Notes: generated by a model from the letters alone, not told the origin. 64,000 nt of DNA from Dryocola boscaweniae (GCF_025215095.1 NZ_JALHAP010000082.1:1-64000), one strand, 5' to 3'; shown: positions 8,397 through 17,030, counted from the stretch's first letter. Numbers and translations are program-made.

Positions 8397-9782
8397 ATGA
8401 TGACGGATAAAGTCCGTATTGATACTTTAGGTGCAAATTCATTACAGGGAAACAACGAAACTTATTTAGCCAGACAGGCTGAATTTGAATCGAATGTCAG
8501 GAGCTACCCACGCAAACTGCCACTGGCTATCGCAAAAGCCGAAGGCGTTTGGATAACAGACGTTGAGAATAATCAGTATCTTGACTGCCTGGCGGGAGCC
8601 GGAACCCTGGCTCTTGGGCATAATCATCCTGACATGCTGAAAAGCATCCAAAATGTCATTACCAGCGGCTTGCCGTTACATACACTGGATCTGACAACGC
8701 CGTTGAAAGATCGCTTCTCCGAATATCTTCTCTCTTTATTACCCGGTCAGGGTAAAGAGTATTGCCTGCAGTTTACCGGTCCATCCGGTGCTGATGCGGT
8801 TGAAGCCGCGTTAAAGCTTGCTAAAAAATACACGGGTCGTTCAGGCGTTATCAGCTTCTCTGGCGGCTATCACGGCATGACCCACGGCGCGCTGTCGGTT
8901 ACCGGCAACTTATCGCCGAAAGAAGCGGTCGACGGCATGATGCCGGAAGTGCAGTTTATGCCTTATCCGCATCTGTACCGCTGCCCGCTGGGCATTGGCG
9001 GCGAGGCAGGCGTCAAGGCGCTGACTTATTACTTCGAAAACCTGATTAACGACGTTGAAAGCGGCGTGCGCAAACCTGCGGCCGTCATCCTTGAAGCGGT
9101 TCAGGGTGAAGGCGGCGTAAACCCGGCTCCTGCCGAGTGGCTGCAGCGCATTCGTAAAGTTACCCAGGAACACGGCATTCTGCTGATCGTCGATGAGGTT
9201 CAGGCAGGCTTCGCGCGTACCGGTAAATTCTTCGCCTTCGAACACGCGGGCATTGAGCCGGACATCATCGTGATGTCAAAAGCCGTTGGCGGCGGTTTAC
9301 CGCTGGCCGTGTTGGGCATCAAAAAGCAGTTCGACGCCTGGGAACCTGGCCACCATACCGGCACCTTCCGTGGTAACCAGCTTGCGATGGCGACCGGTCT
9401 TACGACGCTGCAGCATCTGAAAGAAAACAATATTGCGGACAAAGTGGCCGCGCAGGGTGAATGGCTGAAAGGCAAGCTGGCCGAGCTGCAAAAACGTTAT
9501 CCGGTTATCGGTCACGTTCGCGGTCTGGGCTTAATGATCGGCATTGAAATCGTCAAGCCAAATGAAGCGCAGGATAGTATGGGCTGCTACCCGGCGGATG
9601 CCGAGCTGTCCGCTCTGCTGCAGAAAAAATGCTTCCAGGCCGGGCTGATTCTGGAGCGCGGCGGCCGTAACGGCTGCGTGCTACGTCTGCTGCCTTCGTT
9701 GCTCATCACCAACGATGAGTTAAATATTTTCCTGGATAAATTTGAACAGGCCCTGTTAGCGGCTGGCATCAAACCTGTCTGA
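8397..9782 (+). CDS. dat: Diaminobutyrate--2-oxoglutarate aminotransferase
   Basis: A class III PLP aminotransferase of 461 residues. It converts aspartate 4-semialdehyde and glutamate to L-2,4-diaminobutyrate and 2-oxoglutarate, the first step to 1,3-diaminopropane. Visible features are the FTGPSGADAVEAALKLAKK cofactor-phosphate region, the SGGYHGMTHGALS segment, the Asp of IVDEVQAGFARTG and the Schiff-base lysine 295 in MSKAVGGGLP. The start has TAGGAG six bases upstream; a second ATG follows directly. The stop is 18 bp before the ddc start, so the two form an operon, as in Acinetobacter and Enterobacter. A long AT-rich leader precedes it. Confidence 0.92.
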   Translation: MMTDKVRIDTLGANSLQGNNETYLARQAEFESNVRSYPRKLPLAIAKAEGVWITDVENNQYLDCLAGAGTLALGHNHPDMLKSIQNVITSGLPLHTLDLTTPLKDRFSEYLLSLLPGQGKEYCLQFTGPSGADAVEAALKLAKKYTGRSGVISFSGGYHGMTHGALSVTGNLSPKEAVDGMMPEVQFMPYPHLYRCPLGIGGEAGVKALTYYFENLINDVESGVRKPAAVILEAVQGEGGVNPAPAEWLQRIRKVTQEHGILLIVDEVQAGFARTGKFFAFEHAGIEPDIIVMSKAVGGGLPLAVLGIKKQFDAWEPGHHTGTFRGNQLAMATGLTTLQHLKENNIADKVAAQGEWLKGKLAELQKRYPVIGHVRGLGLMIGIEIVKPNEAQDSMGCYPADAELSALLQKKCFQAGLILERGGRNGCVLRLLPSLLITNDELNIFLDKFEQALLAAGIKPV

Positions 9783-9800
9783 ATGGAGCGAATTATCGCA

Positions 9801-11273
9801 ATGTCCGAGTTAAACCCGATTCTGGCGGCCTCAGCGCAAAGCACCGAGGCATACCAGCAGGCGATTGCACAAAGCAGCCAGGCCGTGGTGCAGTGGTTAC
9901 AGCAACCTGAAATGTATCAGGGGAAAACCGTTGCCGAACTGCGTGAACGCATCAAGCTTGATTTTAATCCGCAGGGCCTGGGCAACCAGGCGGCAATTGA
10001 ACGCGCGATTGAATACTTCTTAAAGGACAGCCTGTCGGTGCATCACCCGCAGTGCGTCGCGCATCTGCATTGCCCGAGCCTGGTGATAAGCCAGGCCGCG
10101 GAAGTGCTGATTAACGCCACCAACCAGAGCATGGACTCCTGGGATCAAAGCCCGTCTGCGACCATTATCGAGATGAAGCTTATCGAATGGCTGCGCGCTC
10201 AGGTGGGTTATCAGCCGGGTGACGCGGGCGTGTTCACCAGCGGTGGCACCCAGAGTAACCTGATGGGGCTTATGCTGGCGCGTGACGCTTTCTTTGCCCG
10301 TCAGGGACACTCTATCCAGCAGGATGGCCTGACAGGTAACCTGAAGAAGATTAAAGTCTTATGTTCTGAAAATGCCCATTTCTCGGTGCAGAAGAACATG
10401 GCTTTGCTTGGCCTGGGTTATCAGTCCGTTACGCTTGTGAAAACCGATCGGTTTGCGCGTATGGATCTGAACGATTTAACCGAAAAACTGGCGCAGGCCC
10501 AGGCCAATGGCGAGCAGATCCTTGCGATTGTGGCAACAGCGGGCACGACAGACGCTGGCGCAATTGACCCTCTGCGTGCGATTGCGACGCTTGCGGCCGA
10601 ACACGATATCTGGGTGCACGTTGATGCGGCGTGGGGCGGGGCGTTACTGCTTTCTGAGAAGTACCGCGACTACCTGGATGGCTTTGAACTGGTGGATTCC
10701 ATTACCCTGGACTTCCATAAGCAATTCTTCCAGACCATCAGTTGCGGCGCGTTCCTGCTAAAAGAAGCCCGTCATTATGAGCTGATGCGCTATCAGGCGG
10801 CTTACCTGAACTCAGAGTTCGACGAAGCTCAGGGCGTGCCGAATCTGGTGTCTAAATCTCTGCAAACCACCCGCCGCTTTGATGCGTTAAAACTGTGGAT
10901 GGGCCTGGAAGCGTTAGGTCAGAAGCAATATGCCGCGATTATCGATAGCGGTGTAAGCCTGGCCCAGGAAGTAGCGCATTACATCATGGAGCAAAGCGCT
11001 CTGGAACTGGTGATGCAGCCGCAACTGGCAAGCGTTCTGTTCCGCTATCGTCCTGTTGAATGGACGGCTGCGGGCAATGACGAAATCGCGTTGTTAAACC
11101 AAAAAATTGGCGATGCCTTGCTGGAATCCGGGCGTGCAAACGTCGGGGTGACCGAGTTTGATGGCGTAACCTGTCTGAAGTTGACGTTGCTAAACCCAAC
11201 GGTCAGCCTGGAAGACATTAAGGTCCTGCTGGCGCTGGTGGATAAAACAGCGCAGCAATTGCTGAGTGCGTAA
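9801..11273 (+). CDS. ddc: L-2,4-diaminobutyrate decarboxylase
   Basis: A group II PLP decarboxylase that turns L-2,4-diaminobutyrate into 1,3-diaminopropane. It has 490 residues, the usual length. The lysine binding PLP is Lys307 in TLDFHKQFF, and the cofactor Asp/Ala segment is HVDAAWGGALL. An in-frame ATG directly after the dat stop (9783) has no ribosome site; the ATG at 9801 has GGAG 12 bases upstream and gives the normal N-terminus MSELNPILA, so it is chosen. It is cotranscribed with dat and followed by an intrinsic terminator. The end product is a C3 diamine that can substitute for or modulate polyamines. Confidence 0.92.
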   Translation: MSELNPILAASAQSTEAYQQAIAQSSQAVVQWLQQPEMYQGKTVAELRERIKLDFNPQGLGNQAAIERAIEYFLKDSLSVHHPQCVAHLHCPSLVISQAAEVLINATNQSMDSWDQSPSATIIEMKLIEWLRAQVGYQPGDAGVFTSGGTQSNLMGLMLARDAFFARQGHSIQQDGLTGNLKKIKVLCSENAHFSVQKNMALLGLGYQSVTLVKTDRFARMDLNDLTEKLAQAQANGEQILAIVATAGTTDAGAIDPLRAIATLAAEHDIWVHVDAAWGGALLLSEKYRDYLDGFELVDSITLDFHKQFFQTISCGAFLLKEARHYELMRYQAAYLNSEFDEAQGVPNLVSKSLQTTRRFDALKLWMGLEALGQKQYAAIIDSGVSLAQEVAHYIMEQSALELVMQPQLASVLFRYRPVEWTAAGNDEIALLNQKIGDALLESGRANVGVTEFDGVTCLKLTLLNPTVSLEDIKVLLALVDKTAQQLLSA

Positions 11274-11300
11274 CTCGTCTTAATCTGGCCTCAGAAAATG

Positions 11301-11337
11301 AAAAGCCGGTAACATTTTGTGTTATCGGCTTTTTTAT
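11301..11337 (+). terminator. Intrinsic terminator after dat-ddc
   Basis: AAAGCCGGTAAC and GTTATCGGCTTT pair with one mismatch position around an ATTTTGT loop, followed by a run of T's. It lies about 30 bp after the ddc stop. Confidence 0.85.
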
Positions 11338-11474
11338 TGCCCCTGCCAAAATATCTCACCCAGCTTACCGGCGAACAATTCGCCAGGCTAATACGGGCCT
11401 TTCCCATGCGCCAGCGCATCGGCGTAAAAATAAAAGCACCCATTTCAAAGCGTTGCCATTGCTCAAAAAAAATA

Positions 11475-11503
11475 CTGGATATTTAAACAGGTCTTTGTAT
11501 ACT
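11475..11503 (+). promoter_or_regulatory. LexA (SOS) box overlapping a promoter
   Basis: CTGGATATTTAAACAG (11475-11490) has the CTG-N10-CAG pattern and matches the E. coli LexA consensus CTGTATATATATACAG at 13 of 16 positions, including both invariant ends. A -10 element TATACT (11498-11503) lies 17 bp from a -35 hexamer inside the box, so bound LexA would block RNA polymerase. The next gene starts at 11550. SOS control of the antirepressor gene is inferred from this layout. Confidence 0.7.
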
Positions 11504-11549
11504 ATTTCTTCGAAAGGTTATTCGTTAATAGTACTGGTTAGGGGGAAAT

Positions 11550-12299
11550 ATGGTGATTCCATTGGAAAGTTTAAGTTCGCACGATCGGTCTCCCATAATG
11601 AGCAGTCGTGAAATCGCCAGCTTGACGGGCATCGCTCATAAAGAAGTGAAGCGTATGGTCAAAAGCCTGGAAACGGCGCAGCGCCTGTCGCAGTCGGTCA
11701 CAACTAACCAGTATGAGCAAGAAGGTGAGATGCGGCAGGAATTTTTGCTAAATAAGCGAGACTCACTGCTGACCGTTGCGAGCGTATCGCCGGGCTTTAC
11801 GGTAGAAGTGCTGGATCGCTGGCAGGAACGTGAAAAGAGCATCGGCCTGCCAGACTTTACTAATCCAGCGGTTGCGGCGCATGCGTGGGCCGAGCAGTAT
11901 GAAAAACGCCAGCGGGCAGAGGAGCAGCTTGCTCTTATTGCCCCGAAGGCAGAATTTTTTGACTGGTACGTTAAGGTCAATGACTCGCTTGGTTTTCGCC
12001 AGCTTTGTAAAATGCTGAAGGTGAAAGAGCCGGAGTTCCGACAGTTTTTGCTGGAGCGCAACATCATGACCCGCGCAAGCGGCGTTCTGATGCCTGCACA
12101 ATCTTATATTCAGGCAGGCTATTTTACCGTTCATAGCGGTACCGGCGAGAACAAGCGTACCTGGGCTCAGGCGCGCTTTACCGCACGCGGCGTCAAGTGG
12201 ATCGCTGACCTTTGGGTAAAACACCTCTCCACGCAGCCGGTGGATGTACGGCCTCCCGAACGTGGTGAGAATGTCGCCGCAGGCCGTAGCTGGTTTTAG
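11550..12299 (+). CDS. Solitary phage antirepressor (Rha + KilAC domains)
   Basis: A 249-residue protein with two phage-type domains. The first 110 residues read like the Rha regulatory family: PIMSSREIASLTGIAHKEVK, later LLNKRDSLLTVASV and VLDRWQERE. From about 125 to the end it reads like KilAC, the C-terminal half of many antirepressors (SLGFRQLCKMLKVKEPEFRQFL, then RFTARGVKWIADLW). Such proteins inactivate phage repressors or regulate phage genes. No integrase, repressor, att site or structural gene is nearby, so this is an isolated phage-derived gene. It has its own promoter under a LexA box and its own terminator, which argues that it is maintained and not just decaying. The ribosome site is GGGGGA. 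Its target is unknown. Confidence 0.82.
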   Translation: MVIPLESLSSHDRSPIMSSREIASLTGIAHKEVKRMVKSLETAQRLSQSVTTNQYEQEGEMRQEFLLNKRDSLLTVASVSPGFTVEVLDRWQEREKSIGLPDFTNPAVAAHAWAEQYEKRQRAEEQLALIAPKAEFFDWYVKVNDSLGFRQLCKMLKVKEPEFRQFLLERNIMTRASGVLMPAQSYIQAGYFTVHSGTGENKRTWAQARFTARGVKWIADLWVKHLSTQPVDVRPPERGENVAAGRSWF

Positions 12300-12322
12300 T
12301 CTCAGAGCTAACGCCTCAAACA

Positions 12323-12354
12323 AAAACGGCTTTCCGCAGGGAAGGCCGTTTTTT
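12323..12354 (+). terminator. Intrinsic terminator after the antirepressor gene
   Basis: AAAACGGCTTTCC pairs with GGAAGGCCGTTTTTT with a short central loop, followed by the T-run. It starts 24 bp after the stop. Confidence 0.85.
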
Positions 12355-12501
12355 ATAAGGTTTATTTGTCTTTCTGAATCAACAGGCGATCTTATAAACC
12401 AACAACAGCTATTTTTGAGCAAACCCTATAGGGAGAATTTCTACTGCTGAATCTCCAGGAGTGTACTAAGTTCAGTGCTGTTGCTATGACGTGGAGAGCG
12501 A

Positions 12502-13293
12502 ATGAAACCATTATCTCTTTTAATCTTAACAAGCCTGGCGTTGACGGGCTGCGGCGCGAATAATACCCCTCCGAAAACGCCAGTTCCTGGTGAAAAAACT
12601 TCTGCCCAAATGCGCACCCTTGAAACCGGCGCGCAGATTATCCAGTCCCGTCCGCCTGTTGATGCAATAAGCGCGTATCTTGACGGTTTCCATTTTTATA
12701 ACGGCGATAAAAATGGCCAGATGGAAGCCCATCACTACGTAACGGTGCTCAATGACGAAGTCATGCAGGCAGTGATTTACGACAGCAATACAAAAGATGC
12801 CCGGCTGATGGGCGTCGAATACATTATTAGCGAACGTCTGTTTAACACGCTGCCGCCGGAGGAAAAAAAACTTTGGCACAGCCATCGGTATGAAGTGAAG
12901 TCCGGCAGTCTGGCCGCGCCTGGCTTGCCTGCTGCGGCCGACAAAGCGTTGATGAGCAAGATTGTTAATACTTATGGAAAAACCTGGCATATCTGGCATA
13001 CCGATCGCGATAAGACTCTGCCGCTTGGCATTCCGGCGCTGATGATGGGCTTTACCGGGGAAGGGCAGCTTGACCCGGCCCTACTGGCGGACAGAGATCG
13101 TCGGCTTGATGTGAATACGTCGGCCATCAAAGGTGAGCGTGAGGATTTGGTGGCGCATCCTGTTGCCGAAGGGGCCGATGCATGGCAGCGCGGCGAGGTT
13201 ATCCAACTCAGACGGGTGCACGGCTCTGGTGAGCATGCTCAAGGAGAAACCGCTCATTTCGGAACATCGGAGCAAACCAGAAAAGCAAATTAA
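12502..13293 (+). CDS. DUF1264 (OBAP-like) lipoprotein
   Basis: A 263-residue lipoprotein: the signal ends in LALTGC (Cys17), followed by GANNTPP. The body matches the DUF1264 family, related to plant oil-body-associated proteins: YLDGFHFYNGDKNGQMEAHHYV near 53-74, the central GVEYIISERLFNTLPPEEK and HSHRYEVKSG, and TYGKTWHIWHTDR near 160. Several conserved His and Asp residues suggest a metal or ligand site, but no activity is established. The last 40 residues after GEREDLVAHP are probably disordered. The gene stands alone between an antirepressor gene and an alcohol dehydrogenase. A GGAGAGCG ribosome site precedes the ATG. Confidence 0.8.
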   Translation: MKPLSLLILTSLALTGCGANNTPPKTPVPGEKTSAQMRTLETGAQIIQSRPPVDAISAYLDGFHFYNGDKNGQMEAHHYVTVLNDEVMQAVIYDSNTKDARLMGVEYIISERLFNTLPPEEKKLWHSHRYEVKSGSLAAPGLPAAADKALMSKIVNTYGKTWHIWHTDRDKTLPLGIPALMMGFTGEGQLDPALLADRDRRLDVNTSAIKGEREDLVAHPVAEGADAWQRGEVIQLRRVHGSGEHAQGETAHFGTSEQTRKAN

Positions 13294-13553
13294 TGCATTC
13301 CGGGGAAAAGCATGAAAGTTATCTCCTCAACTGCGCTTGCATGTGTCCGCCGGGCGTTGCGCGCTATCGTGGTGTCAGTAAAGTTGGACTCGTACATCTG
13401 GTCTGTCATGGGTGGAAGCTGGCTTCGGACGGGACGATATATGCCTGCCAGGCCGCTTAATTGGCACCTGATATGGACATGTTTCCTTACGTATTCCTGC
13501 CGCTGACGGCCACCAGGCAGGGGGCTGTCGCCCACAGTCCATTCGATCGCTGA

Positions 13554-13561
13554 CTATACTT
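13554..13561 (+). promoter_or_regulatory. RpoS-type -10 element before the alcohol dehydrogenase
   Basis: CTATACTT preceded by TGA matches the extended -10 preferred by sigma-S. The predicted start of transcription near 13568 would give a leader of about 75 bases carrying the hairpin at 13588-13614. Stationary-phase expression is inferred. Confidence 0.45.
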
Positions 13562-13587
13562 TTTCCTCTCTGAGTTAATCCGGCTGT

Positions 13588-13614
13588 CATAGCGGGCATG
13601 AACAGCCCGCTATG
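13588..13614. repeat. Perfect 10-bp inverted repeat in the dehydrogenase leader
   Basis: CATAGCGGGC (13588-13597) and GCCCGCTATG (13605-13614) surround a 7-base loop. No T-run follows on either strand, so it is not an intrinsic terminator. It lies 30 bp before the start codon and could be a leader hairpin or an operator. Confidence 0.5.
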
Positions 13615-13643
13615 CGGCCCTTGTGTATCACTGAGGAGACAGT

Positions 13644-14870
13644 ATGAAAGCTCTCGTCTGGCACGCTATCGGCGATATCCGTCTTGATGAGGTCGCCGAG
13701 CCGCAGATTGAACAACCCACCGATGCGGTTATTCGCCTTACCGCCTCGGCGATTTGCGGCACCGATCTTCATTTTATTCGCGGCACCTTCAGCGACATGA
13801 AGGAGGGCACTATTCTCGGCCATGAAGGCGTCGGCATTATCGAGCAACTGGGCGATCGGGTGCGGAATTTCGATATCGGCGATCGAGTGGTGGTCTGCTC
13901 CACGCTCTCCTGCGGCTACTGTCCACCCTGCCGCAGCGGCAATACCGCCCAGTGCGATAATGCCAACCCGAACGGCCCGCAGGCCGGTACCTGCTTTTTT
14001 GGCGGCCCGCAAGCTACCGGCCCGATCGATGGGTTACAGGCGGAAAAAGCGCGTATCCCCTTTGCCGCTAATACGCTGGTGAAGGTGCCGGAGGGCGTCA
14101 GCGATGAACAGGCGATTCTAATCAGCGATATTTTCCCCACCGGCTGGTTCGGCGCGGAAATGGCGGGAATCAAACGCGGAGAGACCGTGGCGGTGTTTGG
14201 TTGCGGTCCGGTCGGCCAGTTTGCTATCGCCAGCGCGCTGTTAATGGGGGCCGGGCGGGTAATCGCTATCGATCCGCAGGAAGATCGGCTGGCGATGGCG
14301 CGTCGACAGGGCGCTTTCACCGTCAATTTTGAGAAAGAAGATCCGCTGGAGGCCATCAAAACATTTACCGGCGGCATGGGTGTCGATATCGCCATCGACG
14401 CCGTGGGAGTTGATAGCCAGCACGCCCATCATGGCCCGGCGGCGAAACAGGCCGAACAGAAAAAGGAGCAATATCGCAAGGAAGTACAACAGGTGGCGCC
14501 GGAAAATTCTGAGCATCAGCATGTGCGCAATGGAAACTGGGTCCCGGGCGACGCCCCGACTCAGGCGCTGGAATGGGCGATTCAGGCGCTGAAAAAAGCG
14601 GGTACGCTGAGCATTATCGGCGTTTACCCTCCCGCCGCGCAGACTTTCCCTATCGGTATGGCGATGAATAAAAACCTGACCATGAAGATGGGCAATTGCA
14701 ACCACCACGCCATTATCCCGCATCTGCTGGAACTGGTGCGCATGGGCGCAATCGATCCGACTCAGGTACTGACCCAGGTAGAGCCGTTATCCGATGTAGT
14801 CTCCGCCTATGAAAGCTTTGATAAGCGCAAGCCTGGCTGGATCAAGACTGAGCTGCTGCCGTCGCAATAA
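13644..14870 (+). CDS. Zinc-dependent alcohol dehydrogenase, formaldehyde dehydrogenase-like
   Basis: A medium-chain dehydrogenase/reductase of 408 residues. Catalytic zinc ligands are visible: Cys in SAICGTDLHF (about 39), and the GHEGVGIIEQLGDRV motif (about 60). The structural-zinc loop has four cysteines (LSCGYCPPCRSGNTAQC). The NAD-binding fold has GCGPVG (about 190) followed by Asp in IAIDPQ. An insertion of about 60 residues rich in Gln, Lys and His (about 255-310) is typical of the glutathione-independent formaldehyde dehydrogenase-like subgroup. The natural substrate is unknown. The ATG follows GAGGAGAC. It is single and convergent with a ThDP enzyme gene; both may serve stationary-phase carbon metabolism. 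Confidence 0.88.
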   Translation: MKALVWHAIGDIRLDEVAEPQIEQPTDAVIRLTASAICGTDLHFIRGTFSDMKEGTILGHEGVGIIEQLGDRVRNFDIGDRVVVCSTLSCGYCPPCRSGNTAQCDNANPNGPQAGTCFFGGPQATGPIDGLQAEKARIPFAANTLVKVPEGVSDEQAILISDIFPTGWFGAEMAGIKRGETVAVFGCGPVGQFAIASALLMGAGRVIAIDPQEDRLAMARRQGAFTVNFEKEDPLEAIKTFTGGMGVDIAIDAVGVDSQHAHHGPAAKQAEQKKEQYRKEVQQVAPENSEHQHVRNGNWVPGDAPTQALEWAIQALKKAGTLSIIGVYPPAAQTFPIGMAMNKNLTMKMGNCNHHAIIPHLLELVRMGAIDPTQVLTQVEPLSDVVSAYESFDKRKPGWIKTELLPSQ

Positions 14871-14936
14871 TAAAGCGCCATTCGGGGCTGGAGGCTTATC
14901 GCGCCCGTCCTTAAACTCTGGCTTTACAACCTTTCC

Positions 14937-14968
14937 CGCCCGTTAATCATGAGGTGAACGGGCGTTTT
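14937..14968 (+). terminator. Intrinsic terminator after the alcohol dehydrogenase
   Basis: CGCCCGTT (14937-14944) and AACGGGCG (14957-14964) pair perfectly, followed by TTTT. It lies between two convergent genes. Confidence 0.75.
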
Positions 14969-15030
14969 ATTTCCTTATTTTTGGCCTGACGATCGGGATT
15001 CCAGCTTGTTATGCCTGACCATGGTTGACG

Positions 15031-16830
15031 TCACGATTTTTTCCCGGGCAATATCTCATTCACAATCTGACTTGCGGTGTCGACGAAAATTTTCCCGGCG
15101 GAGCGATCTCCTTTAGCCATTGAAGCCATAAAGGCTTTCGCCTGTTTCAGGGTGATATGCGGCGGCAGCGGCGCAACCTCTGGATCGGTTTTTACTTCCA
15201 GCACCACCGGACGGTCGGCCGTTAACGCTTCTTGCCAGGCGCTCTGCAACTGCTGCGGATCGTCAACGGAAATGCCTTTTAGTCCCAGCGACTGCGCGAA
15301 CCGGGCATAGCCGACATCGGGGATTTCCTGGGTCGTCTCGAAACGCGGATTGCCCTCCATCACCCGCTGCTCCCAGGTGACCTGATTAAGATCCTGATTG
15401 TTGAATACACAAACAATCAAACGCGGGTCGCTCCAGCCCTGCCAGTATTTCTGAATGGTGATAAGCTCCGCCATATTGTTCATCTGCATCGCTCCGTCTC
15501 CCACCAGCGCCACCACCACTTTTTGCGGGTAGGCGAATTTGGCGGCGATGGCGTAAGGCACCGCCGCGCCCATGCAGGCAAGGCCGCCGGACAGTGAGGC
15601 GCGTTGTCCCTGCTTTACCTTATAATCCCGGGCGAACCAGTTGGCGCAGGAGCCGGAATCGGAGGTGACGATTGCGTCATCCGGCAGCAGCGGCGACATT
15701 TCCCACACCACACGCTGAGGATTGACCGGTTTGGCCTCGGCCATCGCTCGCTCCTCCAGCGTCTGCCACCACTCTTTGACGCCCAGGGCGATCTCTTCCT
15801 GCCAGCTACGATCGGTTTTATGGTCTAACAGCGGCAGCAGGGCGCGCAGGGTTTCCGCCGCGTCGCCATGCAGGTTGACTTCAACCGGGTAGCGCAGCCC
15901 AAGCATCGCCGGATCGATATCCACCTGCACGGCACGGGCCTGTCCCTCTTTCGGCAGGAATTCTGTCCAGGGAAAACCAGTGCCGATCATCAACAGGGTG
16001 TCGCAATTCATCATCATGTCATAAGACGGCTTTGTGCCCAGCAAACCAATCGAGCCGGTAACAAAAGGCGCATCGTCCGGCAGCACATCCTTGCCCAGCA
16101 GCGCTTTTGCCACGCCAGCGCCGAGAACGTTGGCCAGTTGCACAACCTCCAGCGCCGCGCTGCGCGCTCCGGCCCCCACCAGAATCGCCACTTTCTTTCC
16201 GGCGTTAAGGACATCCGCCGCCCGTTGAAGATCCGCTTTATAAGGCACTATTTGCGGCCGTTGATATCCCGTTCCCGAATGGGTAAAGCCATGAGTATGC
16301 GGCGGCGCCTGCCAGGGTTCGTCCTGGATGTCCTTCGGCAATACCAGTACCGTCACGCCGTTCTGCGCCACTGCGATACGCACGCCGCGATCCACCAGAT
16401 GCCGTAACTGGCTGGGCGAGCCTACCTCCTGCACAAAGTTCGCCACATCAGCGAAAACGCGATCGAGGTTTAATTCCTGCTGATAACTCGCACCGCGCGC
16501 GGTCACTTCCGCCTGACCGGCGATCGCCAGTACCGGCGAGTGGTCAAGCTTAGCGTCATACAGCCCGGTCAGCAGATGGGTGGCACCGGGGCCACCGGTA
16601 GAGAGACACACCCCCAGTTCGCCGGTGAACTTGGCATGACCCGCCGCCATAAAAGCCGCCATCTCTTCATGACGCACCTGAATAAACTCAATGCCTTCGC
16701 CCGCTTTGTTAGCGCGTTGTAAGGCGCCGAGTACGCCATTGATGCCATCGCCAGGATAACCATAGATCCGGGTGACGCCCCAGGCTTTCAGGCGCTCAAT
16801 GAAAAAGTCGCTGGTCATTTTCGTCATCAT
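15031..16830 (-). CDS. Pyruvate oxidase-like thiamine diphosphate enzyme
   Basis: A 599-residue member of the ThDP-dependent acetolactate synthase/pyruvate oxidase superfamily. The N-terminal domain has the catalytic Glu in QVRHEEMAAFMAAGHA (about 55) and the GGPGATHLLTGLYDAKLDHSPVLAIAGQ segment. The central FAD-type domain includes ILVGAGARSA. The C-terminal domain has the ThDP/Mg motif starting GDGAMQMNNMAEL (about 445) and ending near FNNQDLNQVTWE. It resembles B. subtilis YdaP more than PoxB, whose C-terminal membrane-binding helix is not seen here. Pyruvate is the probable substrate. Two adjacent ATG codons follow GGGG; either could start. Confidence 0.85.
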   Translation of the reverse strand: MMTKMTSDFFIERLKAWGVTRIYGYPGDGINGVLGALQRANKAGEGIEFIQVRHEEMAAFMAAGHAKFTGELGVCLSTGGPGATHLLTGLYDAKLDHSPVLAIAGQAEVTARGASYQQELNLDRVFADVANFVQEVGSPSQLRHLVDRGVRIAVAQNGVTVLVLPKDIQDEPWQAPPHTHGFTHSGTGYQRPQIVPYKADLQRAADVLNAGKKVAILVGAGARSAALEVVQLANVLGAGVAKALLGKDVLPDDAPFVTGSIGLLGTKPSYDMMMNCDTLLMIGTGFPWTEFLPKEGQARAVQVDIDPAMLGLRYPVEVNLHGDAAETLRALLPLLDHKTDRSWQEEIALGVKEWWQTLEERAMAEAKPVNPQRVVWEMSPLLPDDAIVTSDSGSCANWFARDYKVKQGQRASLSGGLACMGAAVPYAIAAKFAYPQKVVVALVGDGAMQMNNMAELITIQKYWQGWSDPRLIVCVFNNQDLNQVTWEQRVMEGNPRFETTQEIPDVGYARFAQSLGLKGISVDDPQQLQSAWQEALTADRPVVLEVKTDPEVAPLPPHITLKQAKAFMASMAKGDRSAGKIFVDTASQIVNEILPGKKS

Positions 16831-17006
16831 TTTCCCCTAACCGAAAAAAGTAAACCGTCGTTAAGGATAGTTCGCAATTAACAGGCTATGTGGAGAAAGC
16901 CGCGGCGCGGTCTTCAGGAAAGGGAATAAGCGAGGCGCTTATACAGCCAATGGCGCTCATTTCAGGTGATGCTTATCTGAAACCGCGAGAGAGGTTATAA
17001 AAAGAA

Positions 17007-17030
17007 AAATCCACGCAATTGCGTGGATTT
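17007..17030 (-). terminator. Terminator downstream of ychF
   Basis: A perfect 24-base palindrome AAATCCACGCAATTGCGTGGATTT. Read on the minus strand it is followed by a T-rich run, so it ends ychF about 60 bp after the stop; on the plus strand T-runs are shorter. Confidence 0.85.

Larger units (their letters stand above)
13294..13643. other. Intergenic leader region before the alcohol dehydrogenase
   Basis: 350 bp without a supported gene; short open frames on both strands lack ribosome sites and recognisable products. The first 250 bp show no feature I can name. The end holds an RpoS-like -10 element (13554-13561) and a perfect 10-bp inverted repeat (13588-13614), listed separately. Confidence 0.5.

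Noticed and set aside
11281..12360. A prophage or prophage remnant around the antirepressor gene
   Set aside because: No integrase, repressor, structural genes or att-like repeats are visible on either side; the neighbours are ordinary metabolic and lipoprotein genes.
13312..13506. 64-codon open frame after the DUF1264 gene
   Set aside because: Unusual residue use (many Trp, Arg), no ribosome site; I could not tie it to a protein or transposase remnant.
15031..16830. Naming the ThDP enzyme poxB
   Set aside because: The C-terminal membrane-binding segment typical of E. coli PoxB is not seen and the sequence reads closer to YdaP-like enzymes.
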